Origin: Isoetes taiwanensis
Lineage: Eukaryota; Streptophyta; Lycopodiopsida; Isoetales; Isoetaceae
Reading direction: 5' to 3'
DNA length: 64,000 bases
Assembly (NCBI GenBank): GCA_021234155.1
Contig: JAJEKV010000025.1
Coordinates: 14,708,815-14,772,814, forward strand
Shown: piece by piece, positions 33,066-45,985 of the stretch
How positions within the stretch are numbered: the stretch's first letter is position 1
Layout of the letters: each line of letters starts with the position of its first letter
Program-made: the position numbers and the translations under genes
The notes under the pieces: generated by a model
Seen by the model: only the letters and a program-made list of their open reading frames with translations
Told to the model about the DNA's origin: nothing
Databases searched by the model: none

Positions 33066-35440
33066 TCCTCATAGGCAAACAAAGGAGAAAAGAGGGGGAA
33101 GGGCAGCCAATCAGTAATTGAGTTTCCTCAACCCATGAGGTGAGGATTTACTTCTAGTGTTATATATATAAGAGGCACTCTCCTCATTGGCAAGGGACTT
33201 AGCTGGTGTCCTACCTTTCATTCTCTTCTTGATAGATCTGAGGGAGATATTAGAGATATCACGCAAGGAGCTACAACTAAGATCTTTCTCTGAATCAGGA
33301 ACAATTAAGTCCAGTTGTACTGATTCAATGGTATTATTTAGAACATCTAAGTTCTGCTGCAGAGCCTGTAAACCTCGCTCAATATTACAGACCTCAGTTT
33401 CCTGATATGAGGATTTCACCAGATCATATTCAACAAGAGGGTAGAGCTCATCTTGTATGGAAGATGGAATTTCTTCCTCCCAATTACATCTTTGGAATGT
33501 CTGGAGTTCTACCTGTGGACTAAGACAAACAGGGTAGTGGTCATTCACCTGGTTTCGCTCAGCAGCCTCCTCGCCATCATGTCCACTGCTTTTAGGGGTA
33601 GCAGCCTTGGATTTGAATGAGCTAGCATCAACTGCTTCAAAGGCAATTTTGCTGACTAAGTCCACAATAGATTTGCCATATTTATCATAAAGATCAATGA
33701 TAGGGGTGTGGTGAGAGTGGGGAACCAGTGGAATCGATTTTGAAAGGCCAATGTTGATGGAGGTATGACTGGTATTGGGGTCAACTGAAAGGTCAACGAC
33801 AATTTGGGCATCATCAGTCACAGAGGGCAGAGATGGTGGAGAGTTGGTAGAGGTTGGTGGAGTAATTGAAGGAGATCTAGCTCCCTGGATATGTCATAGT
33901 CTCTGAACATTATCCTGTAGGTGTCCATCCTAATCCTTATCCTCAGATGTGGCTATAAAGCCAATGATTTCGTCATGGTTTTCGTCAGTAGTATCAGCAG
34001 AATCCTGTAGCAATTTAAATCTGTTCTTGCATACAAGAGGGAAGCTAATTTCCCCCCACTCTGTTTTTGGTTGAGTGTGGTTGACCTTCAAGGAGGCATC
34101 CATTTCAGCTGTAAGAAGTTCACTTCTTTAAACCCTAGTTTATCTTTTGGGCATGTTAGCCTTAATTACTATAATTCCGGGCATGTTAGCATATTGAACC
34201 ATATTGAACCTAATCCGGGGTTTATATTTGTCAAATGTTTTAACCATAGCAGATGAATTAAAGAAAACCCTTCTTAGTGATGGCTCTCTTGTTTAGAACC
34301 TTTACAGTATCCCCTTCAGGGCCTAACTCTAATTTCTTATTTTTAAAGGTCTCTTCCAATTCTTTATTGGCCAAAGCAATTTTCTCCCTGATGAGCTGTC
34401 ATCTTTGAATTTACCTTGCGTTGCTATTTAGATTACCATGGTATCGTGAGCACAACCTCCTGTATCAGAGCTAGTATCCTCTGTCACAACCTGTTGAACC
34501 AGATATGGGGCATATCTTCCTCCACCGTGCAAACGTTTCCTGCAGATAGGACAAACAGGGGGCAACCCATTCCATCTTAAGAGCAAGGATTGATCAGTCC
34601 CAAACATATCCTGAAAAGTGAGTTCAAGAGGGACAGGTTTGAGAAGGTCCGGCTGGATAAAGACAGTTGGAGGCCTGTTTGGTCTGCGTTCAACTGAGAT
34701 GAAGACTCCAATTGAGAAAAATATAGATTTTAAGCACAGGGGTTTCCGAAATACTGGGTTGAGATTATGCAGGTGGATATAAGCGGTGTGCATGAGAATA
34801 GATGGCTTCATGGGATCAAATTGATATGACCATTTTTGAAATTTGACTCTGAACCCCATATATGTAAGGTGTCCCATTTTGAGAATGTGCTCAGCCGCAT
34901 GTTCAGAGCAAAATTCAGTAATAAAATAGGGGAAGCGAGTCCAGTAAATTGAAGAAATTTGGATGGATTTCGATAATGCGCAGATTTATTTGGAAACAAT
35001 CCCCAAAATTATTCCCTCCTTTTCAAACCAACAGATAACAGCATGTGAAGACAAATGTTCAAGCCTCGAGTGACAGAGTTCGGGGTTCAATTCAATATCT
35101 CTGGAATGGCGGTATGTGGGCGGATTATGCTTCTTCATGGTCAAGATATCTTCTTTGATGTAGATGTCTTCCTTGTATGGTTGAGATCTCCGGATGAAGG
35201 TGTTACTAGAGTTCACATTTAGAGGGGCGTAGCAGTCCCAAAACGGTCTATCCGGAAACGAAGATGGAAGAGTATTCTTAGGCGCCATAGTTGCTAGAAC
35301 AAAGGTAGTGAATTCACCGAATTGAATTGGCGCCAAGTCTCCTTGGAGCATAAGCTGTTGTTGAGCCAAGATATGTTTCTGCTCTTCATGGTTTAAGGAG
35401 CAGAAGATATTTAAAATTGAGTGCATTGGGGAGATAATCC

Positions 35441-36979
35441 GTCCGATAGATCTGGTGGGGCCATTTAGTACGAGATAGGCACAAAGAGCTTAAAGAGATC
35501 CTCCTCTTCTAGGGTAGTCGTGTGACATGTGATCACAGCTGACGAGACAATTGGGGACACTCTCAAATCCCCACTTTGTTGGGAGAAAATGGGACCAATG
35601 TCATATGACCAGTATGCCCCTGCACCTTGTTTTTTTCTCCTCCTCAAATTCCTCCTACTCCTCCTCCTGAAATAAATTCTGCCTAACATATTTGGTAGTT
35701 CCAAAGTGCCAAAACAAATTGATTTGAAAATGCTTTACTCTTCCTCAATAATCAAGCTGCAAGGGCGAGGCGATTCAAACGCAAATTGGTTGCAACAAAA
35801 CAAAATAAAAACAAATACCCACGGATCTTTGTCCATAGAAGAACGCCAGATAGCTCAAGGGCAACCCAATGATCAATTGCAAAGAGTTTAGATGATCTTT
35901 GAGGTCACCGGACTCTGCTGCCGCCTTCCCGCGACCGGTGCCGGTGTCTATGGAATTGAAATGATCTATGTATGAATACTTAGCGAGAACGAGCCACAAA
36001 ATCTTAATAAATTTTGAACGTACATCCTTCGGGTCGGTTAAGCCACGAATTCATGATCGCGTTTAAACAAACATTAACGACTGAATTGGCTGGAACATTC
36101 ATAATTGAACTGCTCCTTTGTAGCTCAAAGCCCAAAGAGGATCTGTTGCGATTTAGGTGCCCAACAACGGTCTAATCTTGCACAAAAACATGCCCTACCT
36201 TAGTCTATTTCGCTTTAATAAACCTTCACAAATTTGTTCCAGAAAGATGAGTCCATGTAGCCAGGGCACCTATGTGTTCATTGGCAAATGCCCTTTGGTC
36301 TTATTGCCCGGGCCATGGCCTCTCCTTTTTGCAGAGTCTCCCAAGATGAGGTCATATCCATCTTCGATTCTACCATTCATTATGTTGGATCTGCAAAAAT
36401 AATGATTAATCTACAAAAAACATAGCGACCAAAGATCAGTCTGTAATGAAATTGAATAGGCAGGTTGAAATTGCAGAAGAATAAGTTACCAAGAAAAAAG
36501 GAATAAATACTCAAGATTAGACTCTGAAAAAAATCGATTCTAGCGGTCAAACTTCCAAGCTCCGCTTGCCCTTCTCAAATTGGAGAGTTTGAGGCCCCCC
36601 TACCTTGCCATGGACGATGGAGATATGCGATGTATCTCTCTATTGACATTTCTCTTTGTTATATCTGTGCTTTCTATCCTTCAGTTCGCCCCGCACCCAA
36701 ATCCGTTGCTTCCTCCCCTATTCCTCTAGTTTCCTTTCGAGCCACCGGATTGAACCGACCCTCGAGATCTCGAAACTTCGCCCGAGGAAGAAGGACTCTG
36801 TTGGCGCCGAAAGTCGAGCCGCTATAGCCCACCGCCGTAGTTTATCCCAGGATCCAGCACATGGCCATAGTCGGGCGTTGATTTCGATTCAGGGCTTGCT
36901 TGCAGCCGAAGAAAATGACACCGATAATATTCACACGTGGACCTCCGTGGAGGCCGAAACCCAAAAATTAGCTCTTTTG
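35441..36979. other. Spacer with an unrecognised open frame
   Basis: A plus-strand frame at 36656-36988 (110 codons) has an N-terminal hydrophobic and Ser/Arg-rich start. It could be an organelle-targeting first exon, but no domain is visible. GAG-rich triplets occur at 35636-35666 on the minus strand. No other feature was seen. Confidence 0.3.
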
Positions 36980-38816
36980 AAAAAATAATTCAAAATTGGA
37001 TGTATGATTATTATTATTATTATTATGTCTATTGCTCACTTGGGCCTCAAGAGACCATGGAGCACATGAACAAAGTGTTTACAACTTAAGTAATAAGGAA
37101 CGGTGTGCATCCACCGCCCTTAAGTAAGGTCCTAAAAGCATTGGCGGCATAGATAATAAAGAATGAAAGTCTCGCCACTGGATGCCATATTTATCCCCTG
37201 ATATGTACATATTCAAACATTGCAAGAATACATGATGTTCATCTTGATGTTCCCCCAATTGCATACCTTACATTTCCTGCCTTCCAATGGAGTCTTTGTC
37301 CATCTTCCCTCTCCACTTCCAACTTATGTGAACTTGTTCGTATCTCGATATCATCCTGCCTATAGCCTTTTGGTATATGTGCTTTTAAATAACTTTGGCA
37401 CTCATAACTCTCCAAATGGTTGACGCTTAGCCCGGTATTGAGTCATCCTTTTCCCGTGTTCAGCCCATAGATGTTCTATTGCTAGCTTTTCCAAAGAAAA
37501 CCCCGGCTTCACCTTGCTCGGTTGGCCAATTTGAACTATTCAAACCCCATCTATCAGCCCCATTGCATCATGTTCTTTTTCCATCTTTGATCTGAATCCA
37601 CCAAGGCACGCGGTGAGACAAACGACCGAATTTTGTTCCCCGGACTCGATTATAGAAATTAATTGCTTGATACAAACCTTCAAGTTCGAGAGGAAACATG
37701 CCCACTTCGCCAACATAATAGCATACGGGATTTGGGAGGCGAAATGCCTAGTTCCTCCTTCAAAAACATTTTCTGAACCGCTTCCAATTGCTTCCATAAT
37801 CGGGTGGAAATCTCGCCCCCGATTGGTACACCATATAGTAAAACCGTTTGCACTAGAGTCTTAAACAAGATCTTTTCAGCCCCCAATGGAGAGATGCCTT
37901 GCAACATTTTGCCAAAGATGCTATAAAGTGACCTTTCCTCCGATACTCTTCTTTTCACACAATTTTTCCAAATTTGTAATTGGATGCTATATCTATCCCC
38001 AAGTATTTGTAGTCAACCACATTCTCTAGAAACTGCCCTTTGTATGTAAATTTACGCTTCCCCTAGTTCCAAATATCATGACTTTAGATTTAGCTAGATT
38101 GACACTCATACTTTTCGTATCACAAAAGGTCTCTAAACCAAGTAAATGTTCTTGAAGAATCTTTTCGATTGCTTGCCAACAATACCACATCATCCGCATA
38201 AAAGAAGTAATTGGATAACATACGTTACTAAATTTTGTGCCCCGCAAGAGATCTAGCCCTCAACCAAATCATCCAATTCATCTATGAAAATTCCAAAAGT
38301 GTTGGAGATAATGGGCACCTTATGCATTACCCAATGGTGCTCTTTTTTGTACAAGGCCAAGATCCCAAGAAATCTTGATCAAAACTTACGCATATAAGCG
38401 TGCGAGACGGCCTCTCTAATATGTTTGGGAACATCAATTTGCACCATCACGGTCATAAAGCTCTTTTTATGTAGCAATCAGACAAAAGCTTTTGTGAAAT
38501 CTATGAAAGCGACATACAAGGAAGTATTTGGTGACTTGGCCTTTTCTATCGAGTTCGAGAGTGAGCACATGGTCTAAAGTATTACGATCACTTCTAAAAC
38601 CACGCTTGACATTCGGTCATTACCTCGGCTTTGCTCCTAAGCCTCGATTTTTCTTTCCAATAAGCTACCTAGGATTTTGGCAAACACACTACCAATTAGA
38701 ATGGTTCTATAATTGCTTACCTCTTTTTTGTCTCCCCCCTTATGGATTGGATGGACACGGTTTACTCTCCAGTTATATGGCAGCCCTTGTACGAGTCCCT
38801 TATTCAGCAGACAGTA
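36980..38816 (-). mobile_element. LINE-B, 5'-truncated, with (ATA)n tail
   Basis: A different LINE family on the minus strand. Near 38725-38680 it reads like HPIHKGGDKKEVSNYRT, the start of RT. At about 38215-38165 it has FYADDVVLLASN, the intact catalytic motif. At about 37860-37680 it has VQTVLLYGVPIGG and LWKQLEAVQKMFL. Near the 3' end it has GEHQDEHHVFLQCLNM, a zinc-finger-like end. The 3' end is followed by a trinucleotide run at 37007-37026. Several frameshifts are present. Its truncated 5' end at about 38816 abuts an inverted repeat. Confidence 0.8.
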
Positions 38817-38885
38817 GGCGATTGGTGATATAATTCCTTGCTATTATATATGGTTTGATAGCAAGGAAGTATATCACCAATCGCC
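38817..38885. repeat. 28-bp inverted repeat at the LINE-B 5' junction
   Basis: The arms 38817-38844 and 38858-38885 match at 27 of 28 positions, with a 13-base loop. The right arm belongs to a host repeat that recurs at 55.75 kb. The left arm is the extra inverted copy, placed between the host repeat and the truncated LINE. Confidence 0.9.
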
Positions 38886-38995
38886 AAGTCTTTATTGTGG
38901 CGATTCTTATTCATGTTCAATATAAAAAGAACAACCCAAATGTTTATATCATATCAATACATAATGTGCTATGTGTCATCATGGAACTCTATACA
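38858..38995. repeat. Dispersed repeat, copy 1
   Basis: This stretch, with TTTATTGTGGCGATTCTTATT and GTGTCATCATGGAACTCTAT, is shared with 55745-55895 in the same orientation, with small indels. It has no coding potential. It may be a piece of an unclassified mobile element. Confidence 0.8.
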
Positions 38996-39555
38996 TGCAT
39001 ATATCCACGTCATTGAAGGCTACAAAAGCTTACCGTTAAATACGTGCAAAGAGCGACATTTATATCACGTGTGTATGTAAATCTAACAAACTGAGTATCA
39101 TTTGCCATCTCACTTTCTCTCTTGATTTTTCATTCTTTCCCAAACAAAAGATAGAATGGGGAGAATAAAAGATGGGTATATTGGTGTTCTCTAAGAGACG
39201 TCCTTTGACTTCCAAACTTGCTCTATGTTTTATGTTGTTTCCTTTCTAAGCACAATGGGCAATTCATTCATAAGTGGCGCATTGGATAAAGATATTATTG
39301 TTCTTGCAACTCAAAATTTGTTGTCTAGTAGTTTGTAATCTTCCAATGCTTGTATGTAATTCTTGTAAGCTCCATATCTAAAACCACATAGCCACAATAT
39401 CTAAGATTCTAGCATTCACCCTCACAACTTTTGAACGTGGCATTTCGAGCCTAAACTAGAAGTCTTCCTTACTCTTGTTTCAACCTTTTGTTGAGGTACT
39501 TAACTACTACAAATGGCATTTTGTCAAGTGATAGTGGACGTTTTGTAAAATTGGG
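38996..39555. other. No gene recognised
   Basis: AT-rich spacer next to the 3' side of the minus-strand PDX3-like pseudogene; no repeat or frame of note. Confidence 0.35.
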
Positions 39556-42500
39556 TTCTGAAACACCAGCAGCAACGACTTCTTCAAACCACACTCGAAA
39601 CTGCCAATGTTGAAATACATGTTTTGGCAATGTCTTGAAACTGCCAATGTTGAAATACATGTTGCAACATTGGATCCTTTTCCACATGCTCCTCAAGCAA
39701 ATATGCACCAACATAATTTTTCCTGAGTGCAGCAACATCAATGTCCGTGGGCTTTCTAATCCGTACACAGTGTGATGTACCCGGATATTGAGGTAGCTTC
39801 AAACTGAACTTTTCAACGGTAGCAGGCGGCACAAACCTGCCTCCTAAAAAATGATGAGGACCTCTGAATGATTTTGCAAATAGTTTTGGTGCAGTCTATG
39901 AAACCTAGCATTAATGTAGCATCATATATAAATCTAATTGCCAGATAACCATTACAAAACTATTTTTTCGTATTACCAAAAATTATCTCTGGCACATAAA
40001 CAAACTAACCAGTATTTCTGATGTCTCAACTAGCAGCTTAATGAGCCCATCAAATGGGGGGCGTGGTTCACCTGCAAATATCTATCAGTAAAAACAGGCA
40101 AGGCAGTGCATATTTATCACGTTATTTCAGTGGACATACAGTCCCTACTCTACCGGGTTGTGGTTGCCAAATCCAGAATAAGAGTATATCCAAGATACTG
40201 CTCCATGCAAATTGGCATTTGAGCTTGTTAAGTTAATATATCTCTAAATTTTGGACTCTATGTTGAAGAACTAAATAAGCCCATATCCAAGTTGGCACTG
40301 CAAAATGGGCATTTGAGCTTGCTAATGTCTAGATATCTCTAAAATAGTAGACTATGTTGAAGAACTAAATAAACGAAAGCAAGAATAGAAACAATTCCGA
40401 ACTCTGCACCATCTTTTTATCCCCTATTTTAAGCTGTATCTCTCCAACTACACATCAGGACAAAGAAGATCCTAAAGCTAAGAAAGGACATGCTCGTCAT
40501 GAAGTGCTAAGATCAGATAAGACACCAGTTTCCACTGGGAGAGTTATTGTGAAACATTACAAGCACTTCCATTCTTGACTTATGCATAAACAAACTAACC
40601 AGCATTTCTGGATTGCACTTTGTGTCATTTACATCACCATCTTCAACATGCCAACCAGAAGGGACATCAACTGAGACCACGCATGGTGTCTCAATTAGCA
40701 GCTTAATGAGCCCACCAAATAGGGGGCGTGGTTCACCTGCAAATATCTATCAGTAAAAACAGGCAAGGCAGGGCATATTTATCAAGTTATTTCAGTGGAC
40801 ATATAGTCCCTAGTCTACCGGGTTGTGGTTCCCAAATCCAGAATAAAACTATATCCAAGATACTGCTCCATGCAAATAGGCATTTGAGCTTGTTAAGTTT
40901 ATATATCTCTAGATATTGGACTCTATGTTGAAGAGCTAAATAAGCCCATATCCAAGTTGGCACTGCAAAATGGGCATTTGAGCTTGCTAACGTCTAGATA
41001 TCTCTAAAATAGTAGACTCCATGTTGAAGAACTAAATAAACAAAAGCAAGAATAGAAACAATTCCGAACTCTGCACCATTTTTTTATCCCCTATTTTAAG
41101 CTGAAGATCCTTAAGCTAAGAAAGGACATGCTCATCATGAAATGCTAAGATCAGATAAGACACCAGTTTCCACTGGGAGAGTTATTGTGAAACATTACAA
41201 GCACTTCCATTCTTGACTTATGCATAGAAACATCTACCATAAACAGCACAAAATTAAAAGGCAGAGGCATCTTCCACAATGAGAAAGCATGATAGTGTTG
41301 CAGAACCAATGTAAATAGGCCTTACAAAGGCAAGATCGCTGATTTCAAGTTAAGAAACTAATTCCCAATGTCAATAGTATTTTGCAGATTACACCATGCA
41401 GGACAGATGCATAGGAAAAATGGAGTTGAAAGTACAAGCAGTAAATCAATATTGGCAAGCTCTTTCCCTTAATAACACTATTGTGAATTCACATACCTTT
41501 AAATGAAAACACAAATATAGCATCGATAACGTGTCAAACTTTAAAGAAAGATTGTGTGGCAACTCCTCGACTGATATAAAAGGGACTGATAAGCTGTTCA
41601 GCTGCCAAGAAATCGTTTTATCAATAATCTAAATAACAAGGGCAGTCTATTAAAATAAGTGCTGAGCATTCTTCATCATAACATCACATTGACCAAACTT
41701 AAAACACAAACTTTGTCCTGTACAACTGTCAGGTTTAGGTTTTTAATGTTGAAAACTAAAGACATTAGAATGGCTGGTTTCTTGAGTGCAAATTTCGTGA
41801 ACATAAACATAAAAGTATTGACTTTATCCAACTGTGTTGCATGTCTTCACATGCTGCAAGTGTATTATAAGTTATCAGCACCCAAGGTTTTAAAGCTCAA
41901 ATTCCTGTTCATACTCGACCTCCTTGCTCAAGTAGGAATCGGAATCCAAATTTTATGGCCATGACCAAACTTACTGTCATCTAGCTCTTTCTTATGATTA
42001 GTGTCATCGAACTGGTTGACCTCAGCAGAAATGATCAGGTAACAAAAGCAAGGCATCTCTTATATACTTCATAAAATAACAAATTATAAGTTTTAGGAGA
42101 TTTCCACGACAAAGTAAATAATTTTTGTTTCCAATTCAAATTAAATCCAGAGAAGGTGAAAAGAAGGAGAACATTTTTATCCTTCCTCCCGTTTCGATTT
42201 CTATGTACATTCACTTGTGGGAACTTTCCTTTCCTGCTATATGCCAGTTCAGTGGATATAGTAATACTAGGCAGTCATAGCTATCTTTTGCACTTCAAAG
42301 TCAAGTTGAAGACATAATGATATCTACTTTAAAGCCATGAGAATTAAAAGACCTTCAATGGTTTATTCTGCTCGAAACATGGAATGTGCATTGAGAACCA
42401 AAATGAGAACTTACTTGTGTGACAAGGCCTGCATATCATGATTTTCCAGTTTGTTTGGGGTAACATATGCATGGCTTGTAACCAAAATGATGAAGATGCC

Positions 42501-42582
42501 GAGCTGCAACCAATCCATCCCCGCCATTGTTCCAGGGACCACATAGTACAAGGACACGTTTATATTCAGCTACAGGATACAC
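39556..42582 (-). pseudogene. NAD(P)HX epimerase / pyridoxamine-phosphate oxidase (PDX3-type), decayed
   Basis: Minus-strand exons match the plant fused enzyme that repairs hydrated NAD(P)H (YjeF_N domain) and makes pyridoxal phosphate (PPOX domain), normally in plastids. Exon 42582-42415 reads [10 protein letters not shown], then W-N-N-G-G-D-G and [14 protein letters not shown]; Trp replaces a conserved Gly, and TGA at 42438-42436 stops the frame. Exon 40736-40600 reads GEPRPLFGGLIKLL and VVSVDVPSGWHVEDGDV. Exon 39895 to about 39556 reads TAPKLFAKSFRGPHHFLGG, then RFVPPATVEKFSLKLPQYPG and DIDVAALRKNYVGAYLLEEH; the last is the PPOX start. A 42-base tandem duplication breaks this exon at about 39600-39660. 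Good splice sites remain. The rest of the PPOX domain is absent. Confidence 0.85.
39994..41223. repeat. Tandem duplication inside the PDX3-like pseudogene
   Basis: Unit 1 (about 39994-40584) and unit 2 (about 40585-41223) are near-identical in order. Both hold GGGGGGCGTGG / AGGGGGCGTGG with CACCTGCAAATATCTATC, and both end CATTCTTGACTTATGCATA. Unit 1 has lost about 80 bases of the exon that unit 2 keeps (40606-40686). Unit 2 lacks about 25 bases near 41103. The duplication is intron-exon-intron in content. Confidence 0.85.
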
Positions 42583-43250
42583 CTGTGAAATGCCAAAGCG
42601 AGTTGGACACAAAATAAGATTGTAAAGGCAAGTGCCTACTGGAGACAAGGTACTATCAAGTGCTGAGCCGTGAAAGATAGAATAATTCAACGATATTTAC
42701 ATAGTTATAAGTATGTAATAGCTCTGAAATAGGTGAAGCAACACTCAAACCTGCAAGCTCCTGCTCAATAAATAGATAGAACATAAGTATGAGAATGAAT
42801 GACAATAATGTTAAAGTTATTAAAAAAGAAGAAGATCAGCTGATCGATGCTAAAACCCAATGGCCCCATAAGCATTTCATCAATAGAAACTGCAGCAGAT
42901 TGTGTAATATAAGATACATCGTCGAAACTTTGTGAAGCATTCCTGTGTTTCCAAGGAATTCGTCATATTCTAAATGCCACCAACCCTGTGTTACTTTCTG
43001 CTTCTGTTTCTGCGAGCATGTTAATGTGTTTGTGCATCAACGGGCCGGATAGTTGGCTTTGGGATCGTGCCAACATCCGACGGACAGCAGACAAATATCT
43101 GGGCTTTTTCCTAATTTAGATCTTGCCTTTTTCCCGAAAGCCAGGAATAGAACTGATATTTTAGAACACGGAAAGTGCAGAGTCAGACACAATTACAGAG
43201 GTATAAGAATGTCTGCATTTGCATTGTGTTGGCATTACAGAATTCTGAGT
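42583..43250. other. Spacer between divergent gene copies
   Basis: It separates the minus-strand epimerase pseudogene from the plus-strand kinase, so a kinase promoter would be here. No clear TATA box was seen. An upstream open frame from 43053 reads into the kinase in phase, but the ATG at 43251 fits the family better. Confidence 0.4.
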
Positions 43251-44229
43251 ATGGAGACGGAGACGCAGGAGACAGATGAAGAGCTTCTCAACTACACTTA
43301 CTCTGCTTTATTTCCCAATCTTTTGGAGAGCTATGATATGCTTAAGGAAATCGGCGAGGGTGGCCAAGCTACGGTTTTTCTCTGCAGAAGTAAAAAGAGG
43401 AGGTAAGAAAGAGTTTGCTTGCAAAATCATCTGGGTAGGAGACACAGAGCCGATCAAGGAAATGGAGATCATGCAGAAATTAGCCAGCAGCCCTGGCGTA
43501 GTGCATATACACGAAGTAATCAAAGACGAGGGATTCTGGCACTTGATCATGGAATTGTGCGAATGTAGCTTGCTTGATGTAATCGCCAAGAAAGGCAGGC
43601 TATGCGAAAAGGAAGCGGCTCTTCTTATTCGAAATCTTGCTCTAGCTATACAGGATCTTCATCAAAAGGGTATCATCCACCGGGATCTGAAGCCAGGCAA
43701 CGTTCTTGTGACCTCAGCAGCAAAGCCCTATGATGTTAGGGTTTCGGATTTCGGCATATCGGATCGTTTTTCAGGTTCTGCTCCCAGTTTTACATCCAGA
43801 GTCGGAACACCAAGATATTTGGCTCCAGAGGTTGTGCAGGGATATTATTCCACTGAGATAGACATATGGGGTCTGGGTTTGATCCTCTATCAGGCGCTTA
43901 CTGGGAGATATCACTTCTCAAGTCTAGAAACTGCGCAAATTCACGAAGAACTGCTTCATGGCGAGGATTTGGCTGCCTCACACTTGCATTGGCCAGTTGG
44001 GTTGGTGTCAGAGGAAGCAAAGAGCCTTGTTTTGGCTATGTTGCAGCCTGATCCGGAGGAAAGGATATCTGTGCAGCAAATTTTGGCACACCCCTGGGTT
44101 GCCAAATATTATTCTAGTACTAGTACAAGGGCGCCTCAGAAGAGCTTAAAACGTAAGAGGCCATGCTTCAAATACGGTGTTCCTGCTAAGCTCATCAGAA
44201 CAGTGAGGCCCTCTGCAATTGCCTGCTGA
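43251..44229 (+). pseudogene. CDPK/PPCK-like Ser/Thr protein kinase with one frameshift
   Basis: About 325 residues from ATG 43251 (METETQETDEEL), all kinase domain plus a short basic tail. All catalytic motifs are present: glycine loop GEGGQATV (residues 35-42), FACK lysine (58), HRDLKPGN (143-150), DFG (166-168), YLAPEV (189-194), IDIWGLGLILYQ. The short single-domain form without EF hands recalls PEP carboxylase kinases and other CDPK relatives. The tail has KRKRPC. One extra base between about 43388 and 43397, likely in AAAAA, shifts the frame just before the ATP-binding lysine. The sequence around AGGTAAGA there mimics a splice donor, but the lysine strand follows at once, so no intron is needed. 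Either a sequencing slip or a very young pseudogene. It is the best conserved known gene in the window. Confidence 0.8.
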
Positions 44230-45985
44230 AAAGAAAAGGGCAACAAGGGACATTCTTCTCTACATTTATTTGCCACTCAAGAGACTTGGCATTATTCTTC
44301 TGTACATATAAACTTAGATATCAGGTTATGCCACCTTCGTGACATAGACTATTATATTTTTTGAAGACAATTATTTGTTGAGGTTGGCTTCTTTGACATA
44401 CGCCACCTTCAATGACATTTTTTTTGAATACAATACAATTATTTACAGAGGTTGGCTTCTTGACAAACGCCACCTCCATGACATATTTTTACAAATTAAT
44501 GGTTCACTTTAGCCAGCTCTAGCAACTATGGATTTTGGTTGCTCTCTTTGTTTTATAGATCTTCAAACTTTTCTTCCTTTTTTGCATTGTCTAGCTCAAA
44601 TTTTTTGCTTTCTAGATGATCTTTGATACTAGCAAGCTTTGTTTTATGCTTTAGCATAGAATATTGTGGCTTCAAAGTCTCTTTTATTGCCAAGCAACTT
44701 TACCATGTTGACATGTGCGGACACAATTTGTTATAATAGTTGGAAGATGGACGTTGTTCTTGAAGTTGGGGCTTTTAGGACTTAAATGTTGTGGTATAGA
44801 AACATATTTGTCATTTTAGCGAGGCTTGCCTAACCCGCCTACAACAATTCTTGCAATTCTAGGCTATCCACGTTCCTTATCCGTCATCTAAACTTATTTT
44901 CTACGATTAGATCTATAAAAATTACCATCTACAACTAAGAAAATTCTAAAAATCGAGGAAAAACACCTTTTCTTCTTTCCTTCTAGTCATATTTTTTAAT
45001 GGGGCTATGGCGGGGATTATGGCTTCTTTGGGTGGATAAGCGAGGAAGAAGATCATGCTTTTGTTTTTCATATGGCTTCCATAATTTCGGTTGTGCCTTG
45101 TCATTGATCCGGATTACATGCCTTTTACTTAAAGTGCATTCTTGGAATATCGCCCCTAATCGGGCATTTGAATGGCAAAGATGCTATTCGAGAGGCAATG
45201 ATGGAAAATTTTGCCACATAGAGGTATATCTTACGCTTTTCCAATCTTGCATAACCTTTCTTTTAGAGACCGAAAATAGAGTCACGAAGGCTCATGGCAA
45301 ATGATAAGGCGAGTAGCAACAACAAATTTTCAATATTGATTGTTATACATTCGAATTTGATCAAGGTGCAATCATGGTTTAGGTAAGAGCTATTTGAATC
45401 CTTTTCTGAGCAAATTTGTCACACAATTTTACCCGTTTCATAAAAGGCGCAACTACGTTAGATCGATTATAGTCTATGTGGCTACTCGGCATTCTCAATT
45501 TTGTTTACACACTTTCTTGGCTATTAAGTTCTGCAATTGTTGTTTGGGCATGTTATAACTTAAGATTTTGTAAGGTTTTGGGATGTATTTGTAGGGCAAA
45601 TTGTTATAATGCTGACGTCAGTAAATAGGTTTTGTTATTCCAGTGGTCGATTGGGTTAGGTCTGAAACCTGTAATTTTTAGAAGGGCAGTGGTGGCGATG
45701 GCTTCGCGTCCCCGTGGAGCGGATGGAGCAGACGAGAGGCAGTTTCGGTCAGAGCTTTGGAGTCCGTCGACATGTCCTGTGGGAGTATGAGGTTAGTCTG
45801 TTGTTGGTTCGTGGCGATGTCGTGTGGGAGTGCCGGGTATTTATGTGCTGTGTATCGGCTGTTCTTGCCAAGCCTTTTGAACTCGCCTTCATCTTTGCTC
45901 TGGTTATACCTGCGTCTTGTGCTTGTGGTCTTGCTGCTGCAGTGGACGTCTTCTTTCGGCTGTAGTATTCGGCAACTCAGATAAC
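44230..45985. other. Kinase 3' flank and spacer
   Basis: Directly after the stop a phrase GAGGTTGGCTTCTTTGACA / GAGGTTGGCTTCTTGACAAA is duplicated at about 44379 and 44449. At about 44650-44710, TAGCATAGAATATTGTGGCT recurs near 55310. From 45.7 kb frames are open on the plus strand and may belong to the HUH element. No gene is recognised. Confidence 0.4.

Larger units (their letters stand above)
28881..35440 (-). mobile_element. LINE-C (minus copy), nearly full length
   Basis: A second member of the same L1-type family, read from right to left. ORF1 starts near 35426 and a DUF4283-like part with a C-x2-C knuckle (VCPICRKRL) lies at 34877-34428. The linker lies at 33821-33111. The endonuclease lies at about 33065-32293, RT at 32242-30528, and a zf-RVT-like end at about 30350-28950. 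Its broken frames differ from those of the plus copy, so the two inserted or decayed separately. It touches the plus copy tail to tail at about 28880. The 5' end is probably near 35.4-35.7 kb. Confidence 0.85.

Noticed and set aside
36053-36070. A GATCGCG palindrome outside the 8.4-kb transposon
   Set aside because: Only GATCGCG followed by TTTAAAC is present; the second arm is missing, so it is a chance half site.
43397-43410. GTAAGA as an intron donor in the kinase
   Set aside because: The strand with the ATP-binding lysine (FACK) follows immediately in the next frame; an intron would remove it. A one-base shift explains the data better.
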